This document shows, piece by piece, positions 53,013-64,000 of a stretch of 64,000 nucleotides of DNA. The position numbers and the translations under genes were made by a program. Source of the DNA: Macrothele yani (taxonomy: Eukaryota > Arthropoda > Arachnida > Araneae > Macrothelidae). The DNA lies in contig CM077027.1 in NCBI GenBank assembly GCA_039090855.1, forward strand, positions 106,801,187-106,865,186, in the 5' to 3' direction. The first letter of the stretch is position 1, and each line of letters begins with the position of its first letter. The notes below the pieces were generated by a model, which saw nothing but the letters and a program-made list of their open reading frames with translations, was not told the DNA's origin and searched no databases.

Positions 53013-55241
53013 CTTCAAAATAAACCTTTATTAGTCTAAAAGCAAGGTACATGTGATACGCTTCAGTCACATGAGACTGTATTAAAAGAGACGAGGCCAA
53101 GAAGTTTCAACACAAAAGAAAGGAGGAAAGAAACTGGTAACATCAGAACAAGATTAAAATATATACAGATAAAAAAGGAACACAGAAAACAAAAACAAAA
53201 AACACACACATCACAAAACCCAACCCCAGAGGGAGGGAAGAAAAACACATTCCAAAGACTAGTACATAGCAGCGCGAACACAAAAGTAACAGGTAAAAAA
53301 CACAACAACAATACAACAACACAAATTGACTGACACTGCAAGACAGTGACAGGAGAAACAAAACTGTACTTCTGAAAACATGCAACAGCGGCCAAAACAT
53401 TAGTACAAGAAGAACATAAAAAACAAAAAACCGTGCACATAAAGAAGGGTGTTAACCAACCGCTATAACTAAAAACGAAATACGAAGCTACGCATGTATG
53501 TCAGAAGGAACACTTTCACAGAAGAATACATGATAATAAGAGGAAAAACCGCCGCATCACACAAAATAAATGTAGCCAAAAAGGCACACGAGGTTCACAA
53601 AAAAAAATCGCACTCAATTCAAATTTCATACTCAAAACAAGAACTCGCGCGTTGACAAACTCCGAAAGCCGACGTGGCGCTATAGAGAGAATCACGCGGA
53701 AACAAGATCGCATAGCACCATAACACATTGAAAACAACACAATGTACGTCCATTCGTGCACGGCAACAGAAGGCTGGACCGAGAAAAAATAAAATATTAC
53801 AGGAAAAACCCGGACAGGAGAAGCACGAAGCAAGACGTAGAACCCGAGCTTGAGTGCAAAGAAACACAAAAACGAAAACACAAAAAGTGCACTTAAAACA
53901 TAATCAAAGACAAAACTGCCCCAAACGACAGCTTCACTACACATGTAGTCGCATACAGTCAAGAAAAAACACAAGAGGCACAGTAAAAAAATGAGCACAA
54001 GGCAAATAGTGCGTTGACCAACTCCTTGGGTCAACGTAACCCAATAGACAAGATACACACGAGAAGCACACTGTATAGAAAACGAGAGATAAGGCTGAGT
54101 ACTCAATGAAAAAACACAACGAGACCAGCAGGGCCACACTAAGTAATTCAAAGTTCATAAAAAAGCAAAACAAGTGAACATGAAACACAGGGCATGAGAA
54201 AAAAAAAGCTCCCTAAACTGCGGAGCCAACTGAAACACGAAAGTAGAACATACACAAACAAGTAAAAAATAAGATTATCACATTAGCAGTATAGGTAAAA
54301 TACAATCACAGTATTAAAAAACTCACACAGGAGCAGAGCGAGTAGGACAGCCGCCATCCGAACAACTAAACAAAACACGTGCAAAAAGCAAGAGCAATTA
54401 CAAAAACACGCGAATACCACATACAAGAAACACAGTTTAAAAAAGAAGATCAGGAACAACAACAAACAAACAGGCACAAAAGAAACACAACAGGTCAAAA
54501 AAAACATTTGCAAAACTAGACAACACAGACGAGCCCAACGGAAAACGACAACACCCAACAAGCATCACACTATACCAAACAATAACACTGATCACAAACA
54601 ATTGGTGGCCAACCAGTACAACAAAACACCACAACAAGAAATGCGTCGACCAACAACTGTGGCCGACGAAAACATAGAAAGCAAGCACACAATAATGCAT
54701 AGACAAACAACTCAACAAAAATACCGACACAAAAAACAATAACCGATTGCACAGCACCACCAAGAACCAGAAAAACAATACACACAGAACACAGGAACAC
54801 AAACGCCCACGTACTCCGGACGGAAAAAAAGTCAAAGCAACTAGCTGTAAAACATCCAATCACAGCGCAAAACGGCAAAAAAATTCAGACGAAGAGGCCG
54901 AGGCCGCTAGGAAGAGGAAAAGTATAGAAAAGCACTATCCAAGAAAGAATATACCGACCAGTAGAATGAGCTAACAAAGCACAGGGGAAAAAACAGCAAA
55001 AAGACCGGAATCTCAAGGAAGCAAAACAGTACAATATTACCAAAGGGCCATCATAAAAACAAGAAAAGGAAAACGATAAAAAATTTAAAAGGAAAAACAA
55101 CAGGATCAGAGGAAAAGAATGAATACAAGGGAAAAAAACCTGCAGCTCAATCAAAAACAGAACAAGACAACAACCCGGAAAAGCAAAAACAAACAAAGTG
55201 AAGAAACCAGTACACCAAAACAAAAACAAGAAAAAAACTGA
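53013..55241 (-). other. LINE copy 2 3' untranslated region with repeated hairpins
   Basis: The region is T/G-rich on the coding strand. Hairpins with an 8-base stem and a 9-base loop ending AGTT or TGTT occur at about 54644-54668, 54013-54037 and 53651-53675. Long hydrophobic frames here are due to T-rich composition and are not supported as genes. Confidence 0.65.
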
Positions 55242-58200
55242 TCAAACGAATTGAATCAACCCATGCTCAACCCGAAACCATGGGAGGTGGGGGGACCAGA
55301 TCGAGAAGAAAGCAGGAACTGCCTGCCGGGCAAGAGCTACCTCGTACTCAAGTTGGATGACGGACTTGATCGAGGAACGAAACCTACGGCACAGAAAAAC
55401 TCTCGCAGGATGATATCGACGAAGAGCAGGCCGATCAACACTGGTATGATAGTATAAATAAATAGTCAGTTTGGCCTGCAAAATTAAAAACGCGCAAACT
55501 GGATTGTGAACAGCAGCAGAAGGATGCTGACGGCGAAGAAAATAGCAATGTGAAACAGAGTGAAAGGAAGGACAGACCTTGGAGAGAAGAGCAAACATCA
55601 ATGAAAAAAGAGGCTGTAAAACTAAACAGGAGTCATATGCGTGGTGAACATCACCGAGCGTTGAACAGAAAAAACACAAGGGAGAAGACAGGCGACCAAA
55701 ACGATGAAGAGTCCGTGGTGTGAGCAAGCGACAATAAAGATGGAGCCAATGAATATCAGCAGCTTTTGGAGAAGCCAGAGAAGTGTGTGAATCGATCCAT
55801 GTCTGAGAGGTTTCATCAGGTGGCACAAAAGGAATAGCGAGAGGTGTTCTAAAATAAGTAAGAAAGTGGCGGTACAAGAGTTTTGCGGTAACTTGATGCA
55901 CCAGAAAGGGAACATCATTCAAATAAACCAGAAAAGGAAGGCAAGGGGAAGCCGAAAAAGGAACAATTAACCCATAGGAATTCACGAGGGACGGGTAAAG
56001 GCGTTGAAGCTGAATATGAAGCAACCGGAGCTGGGCGGGATGTAAGGGAGTGTCAGCAAGAGAGGGGTCGATTTGGGAAAGAGACTTCCAGCGGAGAGAA
56101 GCATCTACAAGTTGGGGTACCTGTACCACGCCACTAGCGAACCAGGTGGAGAAGCACAAGTACGGTGAAGAGAGAGAACAGAGTGCAGGAGAGTAAAAGA
56201 GAGGTTCCGCAAGCAGATCATTAGTTGAGGTAGGTGGGAGACGGACGGGACATAAGGAATGCCAGAGGGAAAAGACGGTGCGATAAGTATCGGGAAAGTG
56301 ATCTGTAATGAGGGGGAACAGATCCATACGGAGGAAAGTAGCGAGAGTGAGAAACGGACTGCGAGGGAAAAGTAAAGTATCAACAATAGTAATCGATGAA
56401 ATCTGAGGATGAGAAAAAGAACGGAGAAAGGTCTGAAAATGAATAGCATTAGATTTTTGGAAAAGATCTGGGAGGGCAAGACCTCCAAAGGACAGAGGAA
56501 GGACGAGAGTAGAACAATGAACCCAGTGAACTTTATTCCAGATGAAATCAGTAATCAAACGTTGAGCGGATTGGAGAAAAATGGGTGAGGGAAAATAAGC
56601 GAACCACGAATGTGTCAGAATGGGAAGAAGAAAGGAAGAAACCAGATGTGCTCTGCTAAAAAAGGACAAAAAAGGTTTGAACCGGCAAAAAGGAGCAAGA
56701 CAGCTATTGAGCTGCTGAACCAAAGGAATCCATGTGGCGTCAGCAACCGCCACGGGATTTTCAACGTGCACACCAAGAAGTTTAATGACCAAGGATGACC
56801 AACGGGCACCCCAAGGGCGATCACCGTGTGCCACCCACGATCCGGCCCACAGACCGACAGATTTAGACATATTAAGTTCGGAACCGGAATTTGAAGCATA
56901 CTCACGATAAGCAGAAAGGGCGACACCGAAAGAACGTTGAGTGCGAAGAAAGAGAGTGAGGTCATCAGCATATGCAGACAACACTATGCGGTGGTGACGA
57001 GTAGGAGCAATACTGCGAGGAATCGCAGAAAACAAACGAGAACGCAGACAAATTAAGAGAGGTTCAAATGCAAGCGTAAAAAGTTGACCCGAAAGGGGAC
57101 AGCCCTGCCGGATCCCGTTGTCAAAGGGGATGGTAGCTGTCATGAATGTGGAAGTGCGAATACGGAAAGAAGAGTGAGAGTAAAGATTAATAAGAGCTTG
57201 ACAGAAAAGAGTAGGAAAGCCAAAATGACGAAGAACAGCAAAGAGATAAGAGTGATTAATGGAGTCAAAAGCTTGTTTCTGATCAATATCAAAAATAGCG
57301 AGAGGTTCGGAAAGTTGGGAAGCAAGAAAATATAAGTTGCGAATGGTGGAAATGTTGGTAGTAATCGAACGGGAGGGAATATTGTAAGTTTGATCGGGGT
57401 GGTTTAATGCTGCAAGACGGGAATGAGGCGAAAAGCGAGAATTTTAGCAAAGGTTTTGTAGTCAGTATTAAGAATAGAGATAGGACGCCAGTTAGAAAAA
57501 AGACCAAGGTTTCCGGTTTTGGGGAATGAGACGGAGAATAGCAAAAGTGAAATCAGAAGACTGAAAATTTGAAGAAGTAAAAACGGCATTAAAATAAGCA
57601 ACCAGAAACGGGAGGAGAGTAGGAAGAAACTTCTTATAAAATGAGAGCGGAAGACCGTCCGCGCCAGGGGAAGAACGGTCATTCAGACTGGAAATTGCAT
57701 AGCGGACTTCAGAAGGAGATATAGGAGAAACAAGAGAATAAAAAAAACAATGTGGAACCTGAGGGAGAACATGAAGAAGAGGGGAGGTATCTGCAGGAGA
57801 AAGGAGTCGGTGTTGAAAACGATCCGAATAATGGGAAAAAGTAAGTTCACAGATACGATAAGGGTCGGTAACTGTAGATCCGTCAGGTAGTGAAAGAAAG
57901 GAAATTGTGTTGCTTTTAACATGATACTCCTCAAGGGACTTCAAACTAGAAAAGGGGTCGTCGTGAAACCGCATGTGAGTGAATTTCAGACAAGTAAGGG
58001 CTGATGAAGCAAAGCTAAACAGAATACGACGAAGTTGAGCTTGAAACACGGGAAAAGAAGGATCGGAAGGAGAAATAGTCTGCAATTTACGACGGAGAAC
58101 ATCAATATCTTGAAAGCGAGAAGTACGGGAAGAGAAAGAACACTGATGTGCAAAAGAAATAATCGAAATTTTCGTGGAAAGCCACAGAGCCACTGGGTCG

Positions 58201-59059
58201 TCAGACGAAGAAAGTTGTTGCACAGAAAACGAGATCATGGAGCGAATTTCAGCACAGAAAACAGGATCAGTTAAAACTGAATCGTCGAGCGACCAGACTG
58301 CGGAAGGGGGAACAGAGGAAGAATGCTAAAAAAGTTTTAAAAGAACGGGGCGATGATCTGACGAAACGGAAGGATGATGAGAAACTTCAACTAGAGAGGA
58401 ATGGAGAAAACTGGAAACATAGAATCTATCTAGGCGTGCTGCGACACAGCGTGAAGCAGCCGGGGGAACCAGGAAAATTCCTTGGACCGGGGATGGAGGG
58501 AACGGAATGCATCAATCAAATCAAAATTAACAACGAGTTGAGTGAGATTGGAAACAAGGTCGGAACGGCTTTCGGTTGAACCATCTCGGTCAAAACTGGG
58601 TTGCAAAGTGCAATTGAAATCGCCTGCAACAATGACTGTATCATTTGGATGGAGGGTCGAAAGGATAGAAGAAAGATGTTGGAGGAGAGTTTCTGTATCC
58701 GTAGCAGATTGCGGAATATGGATATTGAAAACATGAATACGTTTAGAACAAAAACAAAACGAAATATGTTGAAAAGAACCCAGCAGACTCTGTGACTCAA
58801 CAAGATCAGAAAGGGAAGAATGAAAACGCACATGAAACGCTATAGCGGTACCAGACCTGAGATGGGTCCGGTAATTATGATAAAAAATGTACGGCCAGCG
58901 TTTCCAGCGGGAACACCCGGCATCCAAGGAACAGTTCGTCTCCTGGAGAAGGAGGATATTAGCCCTCAGATAACGAACGTCCTCGAAAACCAAAGCATTC
59001 GCCGCAGAAGACGCAAGCATTCTACAATTAAAGCTAAGTAGTGTTAACAAGGACATCAC
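55242..59059 (-). pseudogene. LINE ORF2: endonuclease, reverse transcriptase, CCHC tail
   Basis: From 59059 downward the endonuclease shows LLSFNCRML (Asn), ILLLQETNCS (Glu), VAGDFNCTLQPSFDR and VSSDHRPVL, the complete apurinic-type set, interrupted by a frame change at 58430 and a stop near 58330. The reverse transcriptase has SSPGADGLPLSFYK, NWRPISILNTDYKTFAK, DIDQKQAFDSINH, GIRQGCPLSGQLF and LSAYADDLTLFLRT. The last 633 codons (57143-55242) are open and include CFFCSTLGDVHHAYDSC, a zinc-binding tail. Breaks near 57490 and 57405 inactivate it. Confidence 0.9.
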
Positions 59060-59269
59060 TGGTAGGTTGCATCCAGCCTTCCAGTTCAGCCCTCAAAATC
59101 TTGAGTAAGTAGCCCAGACGGCGAGCATATTGCTCAGTCCCGCCAGGCAAAGTAACATTAGTTATAAATGCATGGGACTGGTTTAGCTGTGTAATCATTT
59201 CAGGCAGCAAGTGAAGCTTAATCTTAATGCAAGGTAGTGTGATCAATTTCGCCTTACGCGGGCGAGTGG

Positions 59270-60907
59270 TCAATGCATACAGATCAATAAGGTGAGAGGG
59301 TGCAAAGGCACCGCAAGTTCTTCAAACATAGCAGAAATGTCAAGAAGTGTAGGAGAAGGAGAATCATCGTCAGAGTCAACCATTGCAGTGTCATCAGGAT
59401 CAGGAGCGACCGTGTCCATAACATCATCATCCTGGAGACATGCGAATCGGTTCGAAACTAGTAATTCAGAATTTGGCTCATGATGGCTAGGTGAACCCGA
59501 GGTAGAATGGGCTGGTTTCTTGGACCGTAGACGTTGAGACGAACGGGAAGAGCGAGTAGAAACACCAGGTGAGCTGGGGCGTTTACGCTGTGATTTAAGT
59601 GCAGACACTCCCAGCGATGGAAAATCCTCATTGGAGGGCTCTAAACCATCCAGTACGACGATAGAAACCGGGAGGGAAGGAACGACTGGAGAAACAGCAG
59701 GCAAAATTGATGAAGGTAGAATGTGAGCAGGTGCCTCAGCGGCCTGCACAACATCTGCAGGGGCAGCGGCCACCGGAACTTGTAACGTACCAGAAGATGT
59801 GACGTACCTGCCAGAAGGACGCATAAAGGCAGATAGGAATCAGAATAAAACGTCCGCGTAGCTCAATTGGTAGAGCAACTTATTCCGGAACGAGGGGACC
59901 CGGGTTCGAATCCTGGAGCGGATAAAAATAACGGAGAAATTTACTTCGTTATAAAGTGTAGTAGCTAATGAAGAATCAGATCTAGCATCAGGAGTAGCAT
60001 GAGGACAAGCAGAAGCGAGATGACCTTCCCCTTTACAGCGGAAGCACTGAACCCCTGCAAAAAAATTAAAGATGTACGTCCGGGTATCAGTGACTAATTC
60101 CAGAGTTGCAAGGCGTTCCGCAATTGACTGAGAAGTTGGAAAAATAACCCGGTACTAGCGGCGCCCACTCTGCACATGTTTCAGGGGGAATCACGGGCTG
60201 TAGCTGGAAGAATCTTGGTCACTCCCACAACACGATCCATCGTGTTGAGGGCACCAATCAATCAACAGAGAATCAGGAACAGCCGTTGATACAGGAGAGA
60301 GGGTCACCGTAACTGGTCTTTGGGCTGCAGCGACAGGTTGTAGATGAAAGGACCCAATATCAACCCCATGAAATATAATTAAATCTACTGCTTGCTGGTG
60401 GGTGAAGTGAACAACCACCCCTCCACCCAAGCGAATAATGGACACAATGCTTTCGGCTGGAACGACCTTCGACACAGCATGCAGATACTGGGGAAGGGGG
60501 TGTCACGCAAAGCAGGAATGAAAACACTTAATAATAAGGCAGACGACAATTGCTTACCTTGCGGTGAATCACTTGGAAGAATAATTTTCAACGCCGAAGC
60601 TACACGTTTGAAATGTGGTGCAGAATCACTAGAAATATATGAGGTACTTCCCACAGCTTGTGCGAACGACGTTGAAGTAGAACTAGCAGAACCAGGAATA
60701 TTAGACACAGCTGGCACACGGGTGGCCAGAAGCACAGTCTCTGGAAGTCCAGCAGCACTAGTCGACGCAACATTCCCCGAAGAAGACACAGAACTAAGAA
60801 GCGAAGACATATCAGCAATCGACGAAGCAGCTGTAGACGACAGTGACTTATTCACAGTGGTAGTGGACATTCTCGACCACTGGCCCACCAAACCTCATGC
60901 GTCGTAA
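59270..60907 (-). pseudogene. LINE ORF1 with zinc knuckle, interrupted by a SINE
   Basis: The start at 60891 opens a Ser/Thr/Ala-rich N-terminus. Further frames carry SIVSIIRLGGGVVVHFTHQQ, then YIFNFFAGVQCFRCKGEGHL with the zinc knuckle CFRCKGEGHLASAC near 60030-60070. A family 2 SINE (about 59790-59960) is inserted after it. The remaining 185-codon frame (59824-59270) is Ser/Pro/Asp-rich; its first 11 codons are SINE sequence, so its ATG is not the original start. Confidence 0.82.
59790..59960 (+). mobile_element. tRNA-derived SINE (family 2) inside LINE ORF1
   Basis: GATGTGACGTACCTGCC is followed by the tRNA-like head GTCCGCGTAGCTCAATTGG ... GGTTCGAATCC (59851-59922) and the tail AATTTACTTCGTTATAAA. 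It matches the copy at 8661-8840 in opposite orientation. The target duplication is not clear. Confidence 0.78.
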
Positions 60908-61103
60908 CTGACGACACACGAAAATGAAAAAAAAAACAAAAAATGAGCACCCACTCGGCACTCAGCCTCACTGCTCGTGAAGCGATGGTACGAAACACTG
61001 CAACCAAAACACAAAACGACGAAATACCACAAAAAGAACAAGTAAACAAACGAACGTTGACTTCTACGCAGGAGCCGAAAAAAATGCGACTTGTCTGTTC
61101 AAC

Positions 61104-61126
61104 GACCACTGCGCCACCGGGGCGGC
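61104..61126 (-). mobile_element. Remaining tRNA-head end of the split SINE family 1
   Basis: It holds the duplicated target GACCACTGC followed by the outermost 14 bases of the SINE head. Joined with 52817-53012 it gives a SINE of normal length. Confidence 0.88.
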
Positions 61127-61505
61127 TAATATATTTTCAAAATATAAGAATAGAACCAGAACGTATGGAATTAATTTCACTTTGAGATTGCTTCAGGTTA
61201 TGGCATGCACCAAAATGCTAATCGCGAATAATTTCAAATCGAACGTATTAGCGAATATAAAAATTGTTTTCCGTTTGTTTTGCGTTCCAGCAAAATTTAA
61301 AGAAACGTCGTCGCTCCAAGGGAAACTTTTTTTACATCGAAGAAGTTAGCTTTTCCTTCAGCTATCAGTCTATCCATTTTTCTTTTTTGGAATATATTCC
61401 TGATACTTCATGTGAATTCCTTTTACCGTGCCAACTACGGCGGAGAAAAAACATTATTCAGAAGGGAGTGTGCAACAGTCAGCGATAATGCTTAAAACTT
61501 TTTAT
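61127..61505. other. AT-rich spacer
   Basis: Nothing is recognised. Confidence 0.4.
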
Positions 61506-61509
61506 TCAT

Positions 61510-61725
61510 TTATTTTGTTTGAAGGCTTAATGATGCCCGAGAGCAAATCTAAGGGATGTAAGCAGGGGCACCTTTCCTAGTTCAGGGCCACTGCTTCCAT
61601 AAAAAGGACAGAGAGTCAGTGCCGTAAGACACACATTTCCATACCTCATGAGGGTATCGAGCCCACTTGGGAGAACAGTCAGGCACCAATGCTTAAACTT
61701 GTGCTTTACCGGCGTGGCTTTCTTT
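61510..61725 (-). mobile_element. Diverged SINE related to family 1
   Basis: GAGAGCAAATCTAAGGGATG, then GTTCAGGGCCACTGCTTCCA, GTCAGTGCCGTAAGACACAC and GTATCGAGCCC follow the same order as family 1, with many differences. The B box is degraded. It looks like an older subfamily. Confidence 0.65.
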
Positions 61726-62080
61726 ACTTATCCATTTGTTTTTTTATTCGTTGTAAGTAGTGCTCGAAATAAATGCTTTCACTGATTCATATTACATACA
61801 GTGGCGCGCACGATATCTTTGGATGTGGTTATCACTTAAGAGTCTTTTACGAATTTTAACGTCTCTATATTCACCAAAATCGTCATGCCGGAACGGCGTT
61901 TGTGCAATTATTTATACATTAAAATTTGTATGTATGAATGTTCTATGTAACTGATTCCTTTTACAAAATATTTTAACTTTTTATTCACCAAAACTCCTAC
62001 GCCAAAACGGTGCTTACCACAATTGTTCGGCCCAGTGTCGACTCTCATGCGTTTTAGCAAAAGGAGATATAAAACAAATA
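61726..62080. other. Spacer
   Basis: No supported feature. Confidence 0.4.
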
Positions 62081-63347
62081 AGCACACAAGACCAAAAATT
62101 AGTCACCCTAACAGAAATGATAGTATAAAGTTACCGGTTGCACAGAGGGCGCCGTGATAGCATTGTTGGGAGATACATAGCACTGACGTGGCCTACGGGA
62201 TCGTTTCTGTCTCGTGCAGTGGTGAAGAGCAACGTGTGTGTTGAATTTAGTCTGCAATATGGGTGGCCAGACAGAAGTTACTGAGTGGCAAAAAGGAGCC
62301 ATCGTGTTTGGTCGTACCAACGGACACAGAGTAAATGAAGTCGCCTAATTTGTTTGGTGTGTCGCAGCGTACGGTCCAGCGAGTTTACAAACATTGGTGT
62401 AGTTTGCAGTCAACGGAAAGTCAGCGACGTAACTGTAGCTGGAAAACGATGATTCTCACCAACAGGGACCGTCGCCATGTTTCACGTCTGGTAACTGGAA
62501 ATCGGTTACAAACCAAGCAACAATTGCTCCGAACAGTCAATGAAAGTCCACTCCAGCCAATTTCAGAAAGGACATTGCGACAAGAACCGCATGCGATGTA
62601 CATCTGTAGCAGAGTACCACGGAAGAGACCTTTTGACAGCAAGTCACAAAGTTGCACGTTATGAATTTGCTCAGACGCACCAAAATTATGCTGTCAAGTA
62701 TTAGAAACGAGTAATTTGTTCTGATTCTCCTTTTTGTTTGTACTCCAATGATGGGAGGCGACGAGTGCATTGCAGGCCCAATGATGCCTTTAATCCTGAT
62801 TGTGTCGAAAATGTAGTTCAAATTGGAGGGTTCTGTGATGTTTTGGAGACGATTTGCATACCACGAAATGGGCCCTCTCGTTGCAGTGACGATGATTTTG
62901 AACCAGCATGAGTACCTCCGCATTCTGAATGATGAAGTGTTGCCCTTTGCCCTACATCACCAGGATCAGCGTCACATTGCCACTACTGTCTTCCAAGACG
63001 ACACCTGCCCTGTGCACGGGACGAAAACTGTGTCTGAGTGGAACGACGAACAGTCATCAACACTATCTCACCTCGACTGGCCAGCCAAATTCCCAGATTT
63101 TAATCCTGTTGAAAATCTGTGGGATCATTTGGAACAGAAGGTGACACCCCGGAATAGACACCCACGTACTCAGGGGAAATTCGGGACCAGTTGACGCACA
63201 AGTGGCTGCAAATCGATGTTCAATACATCCCCAACGTCGTGGAGTCTCTACCACACCGGATTCATGCTGTTACCAAGTGAAGAGGCGCCGTCACCCGTTA
63301 TTAGGTAAATTCTGACATAGGTGAAATTTTTTTTGTCCGGTGTGCTT
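62081..63347 (+). mobile_element. Tc1-like element
   Basis: The ends AGCACACAAGACCAAAAATT and (complement) AGCACACCGGACAAAAAAAA both continue to a GTCACC/TTCACC block and lie next to TA (62079-62080, 63348-63349). Length is about 1.27 kb. Confidence 0.88.
62259..63285 (+). pseudogene. Broken Tc1-like transposase
   Basis: The N-terminus (TEVTEWQKGAIVFGRTNGHR) and helix-turn-helix (VSQRTVQRVYKHWC) are in neighbouring frames. The middle (62660-62820), including the first catalytic site, is full of stops. The frame at 62823-63194 holds TVFQDDTCPVHGTKTV (second Asp) and FPDFNPVENLWDHLE (Glu), with 36 residues between them. The C-terminus reaches PNVVESLPHRIHAVTK near 63280. Confidence 0.82.
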
Positions 63348-63354
63348 ATTTCGT

Positions 63355-64000
63355 GACACACTGGAACGTACGCTCAATGGACAAAACGTTAAAGATACCT
63401 ACCTAATAGCGTGTTGGCCCTCCTCCAGCGCGAATAATAGCCTGTACACGCCAAGGCATCGAACCCCCCCCCCCTGTTGCCGAAAGATTTCCGGAGGTAA
63501 TGCCAGCTATTCCTCTTCCCAGGCAGCATAGCCATACGATTTAACTTGGGAATAACATCGAAAATAGAAGATGGTGGCTCAGTATTGGGCCTACGTTAAA
63601 TCGAAAGGATGTCCTACCTGAGTTGAACCATTGTCCACAACTCTACCCGAGACGTCGTCAGTCCAGGATCCGTGGATCTGATGTTCATTTGCACGGCATC
63701 CCAGAAACCTTCCACAGGGTTTAAATCAAGGGACCATGAAGGCCACTGGATGGTTCTAAACTCAGATGAGTGCTTCTTGAACCATGCCTGGGTGGTTGCG
63801 ACCTGGTGCGGAGGTGCATTGTCCTGCTGGAGGAGACCATCAGCCGCAGCATGCGCGAAGGCCATGAAAGCGTGTAGATAGTCAGCCAGCCCATGCTCGT
63901 GGCGCGCAGCCACAAAGAACCTCTCCAGACACACTAAAGAGACCTAATGTGTCTCACGAGAAAGATCCGCATGTCGTCACAGAGATACTACCGAAGCCGA
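63355..64000 (-). pseudogene. Tc1-like transposase running off the window edge
   Basis: On the minus strand the clean frame 63934-63614 holds DGLLQQDNAPPHQVATTQ (second Asp) and SLDLNPVEGFWDAV (Glu), with 36 residues between them. After a break near 63540-63610 the C-terminus AIIRAGGGPTRY ends near 63404. The first catalytic Asp and the N-terminus lie beyond 64000. Confidence 0.83.

Larger units (their letters stand above)
53013..61103 (-). mobile_element. L1/Tx1-type LINE (copy 2), near full length
   Basis: On the minus strand the 8.1-kb element starts TTGAACAGACAAGTCGC at 61103 and ends AATAAAGGTTTATTTTGAAG at 53013, inside a 9-base target duplication. It has ORF1 with a zinc knuckle, ORF2 with endonuclease, reverse transcriptase and CCHC tail, and a 2.2-kb 3' untranslated region. 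It has the same architecture as the LINE at 38131 but is clearly a different family by sequence. Confidence 0.92.

Noticed and set aside
53063..54878. Several long hydrophobic minus-strand frames (up to 211 codons)
   Set aside because: They overlap one another in different frames within the T/G-rich 3' region of a LINE. Poly-Leu/Phe/Val/Cys content follows from composition, and there is no consistent start or conserved motif.
59851..59922. Functional tRNA gene
   Set aside because: The anticodon arm does not fold to a 7-base loop, the acceptor ends pair poorly, and the same leader and tail occur at 8661-8840. It is a SINE head.

Overview
This is a eukaryotic window, almost certainly metazoan and most likely arthropod. 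The evidence is indirect: many independent Tc1/mariner lineages, tRNA-derived SINEs with B boxes, L1/Tx1-type LINEs, a Penelope-like element with hammerhead-like motifs, a Ty3/Gypsy remnant, AT-rich spacers and no operon-like gene packing. I cannot name the species. I found no host gene exon, rRNA gene or convincing functional tRNA gene. The window is a layered transposon deposit, and nearly every long open frame belongs to a transposon.

Layout. 1-4.3 kb: a tRNA-SINE inserted in a 30-bp palindrome (409-708) and a ~2.1-kb array of ~150-bp modules in ~457-bp trimers (family B, ~1700-3843). 4.6-8.2 kb: a dead Tc1 copy, a Penelope-like GIY-YIG fragment flanked by inverted terminal repeats, and a mariner relic. 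9.1-12.7 kb: the 3' half of a Gypsy element. 13-24 kb: several Tc1/mariner relics and a cluster of tRNA-derived SINEs. 23.9-26.8 kb: a Tc1 element invaded by a repeat of family A and carrying a ~37-copy 30-bp minisatellite in frame with its transposase. 27-36 kb: further Tc1 and mariner copies, an RTE-like LINE scrap and two more family A repeats. 37.8-46.3 kb: a Tc1 copy split by a ~7.3-kb L1/Tx1-type LINE. 47-52.7 kb: mariners, one Tc1 with an uninterrupted 340-residue transposase, and a long-armed TTAA MITE. 52.8-61.1 kb: a SINE split by a second ~8.1-kb LINE, itself hit by another SINE. 61-64 kb: two more Tc1 copies.

Interactions. The parts are linked by nesting rather than by a pathway. 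Host sequences recognisable on both sides of an insertion give target duplications and insertion order: LINE into Tc1, LINE into SINE, SINE into LINE, family A repeat into Tc1, family A repeat into mariner. The most interesting candidate for something undescribed is a class of non-autonomous repeats (families A and B) made of nucleosome-length modules, followed by a TGTC/TCCG-type microsatellite and ended by a hairpin. Family A keeps an exact 146-bp period in three diverged copies, and most modules carry a sequence resembling a DR1 nuclear-receptor site.
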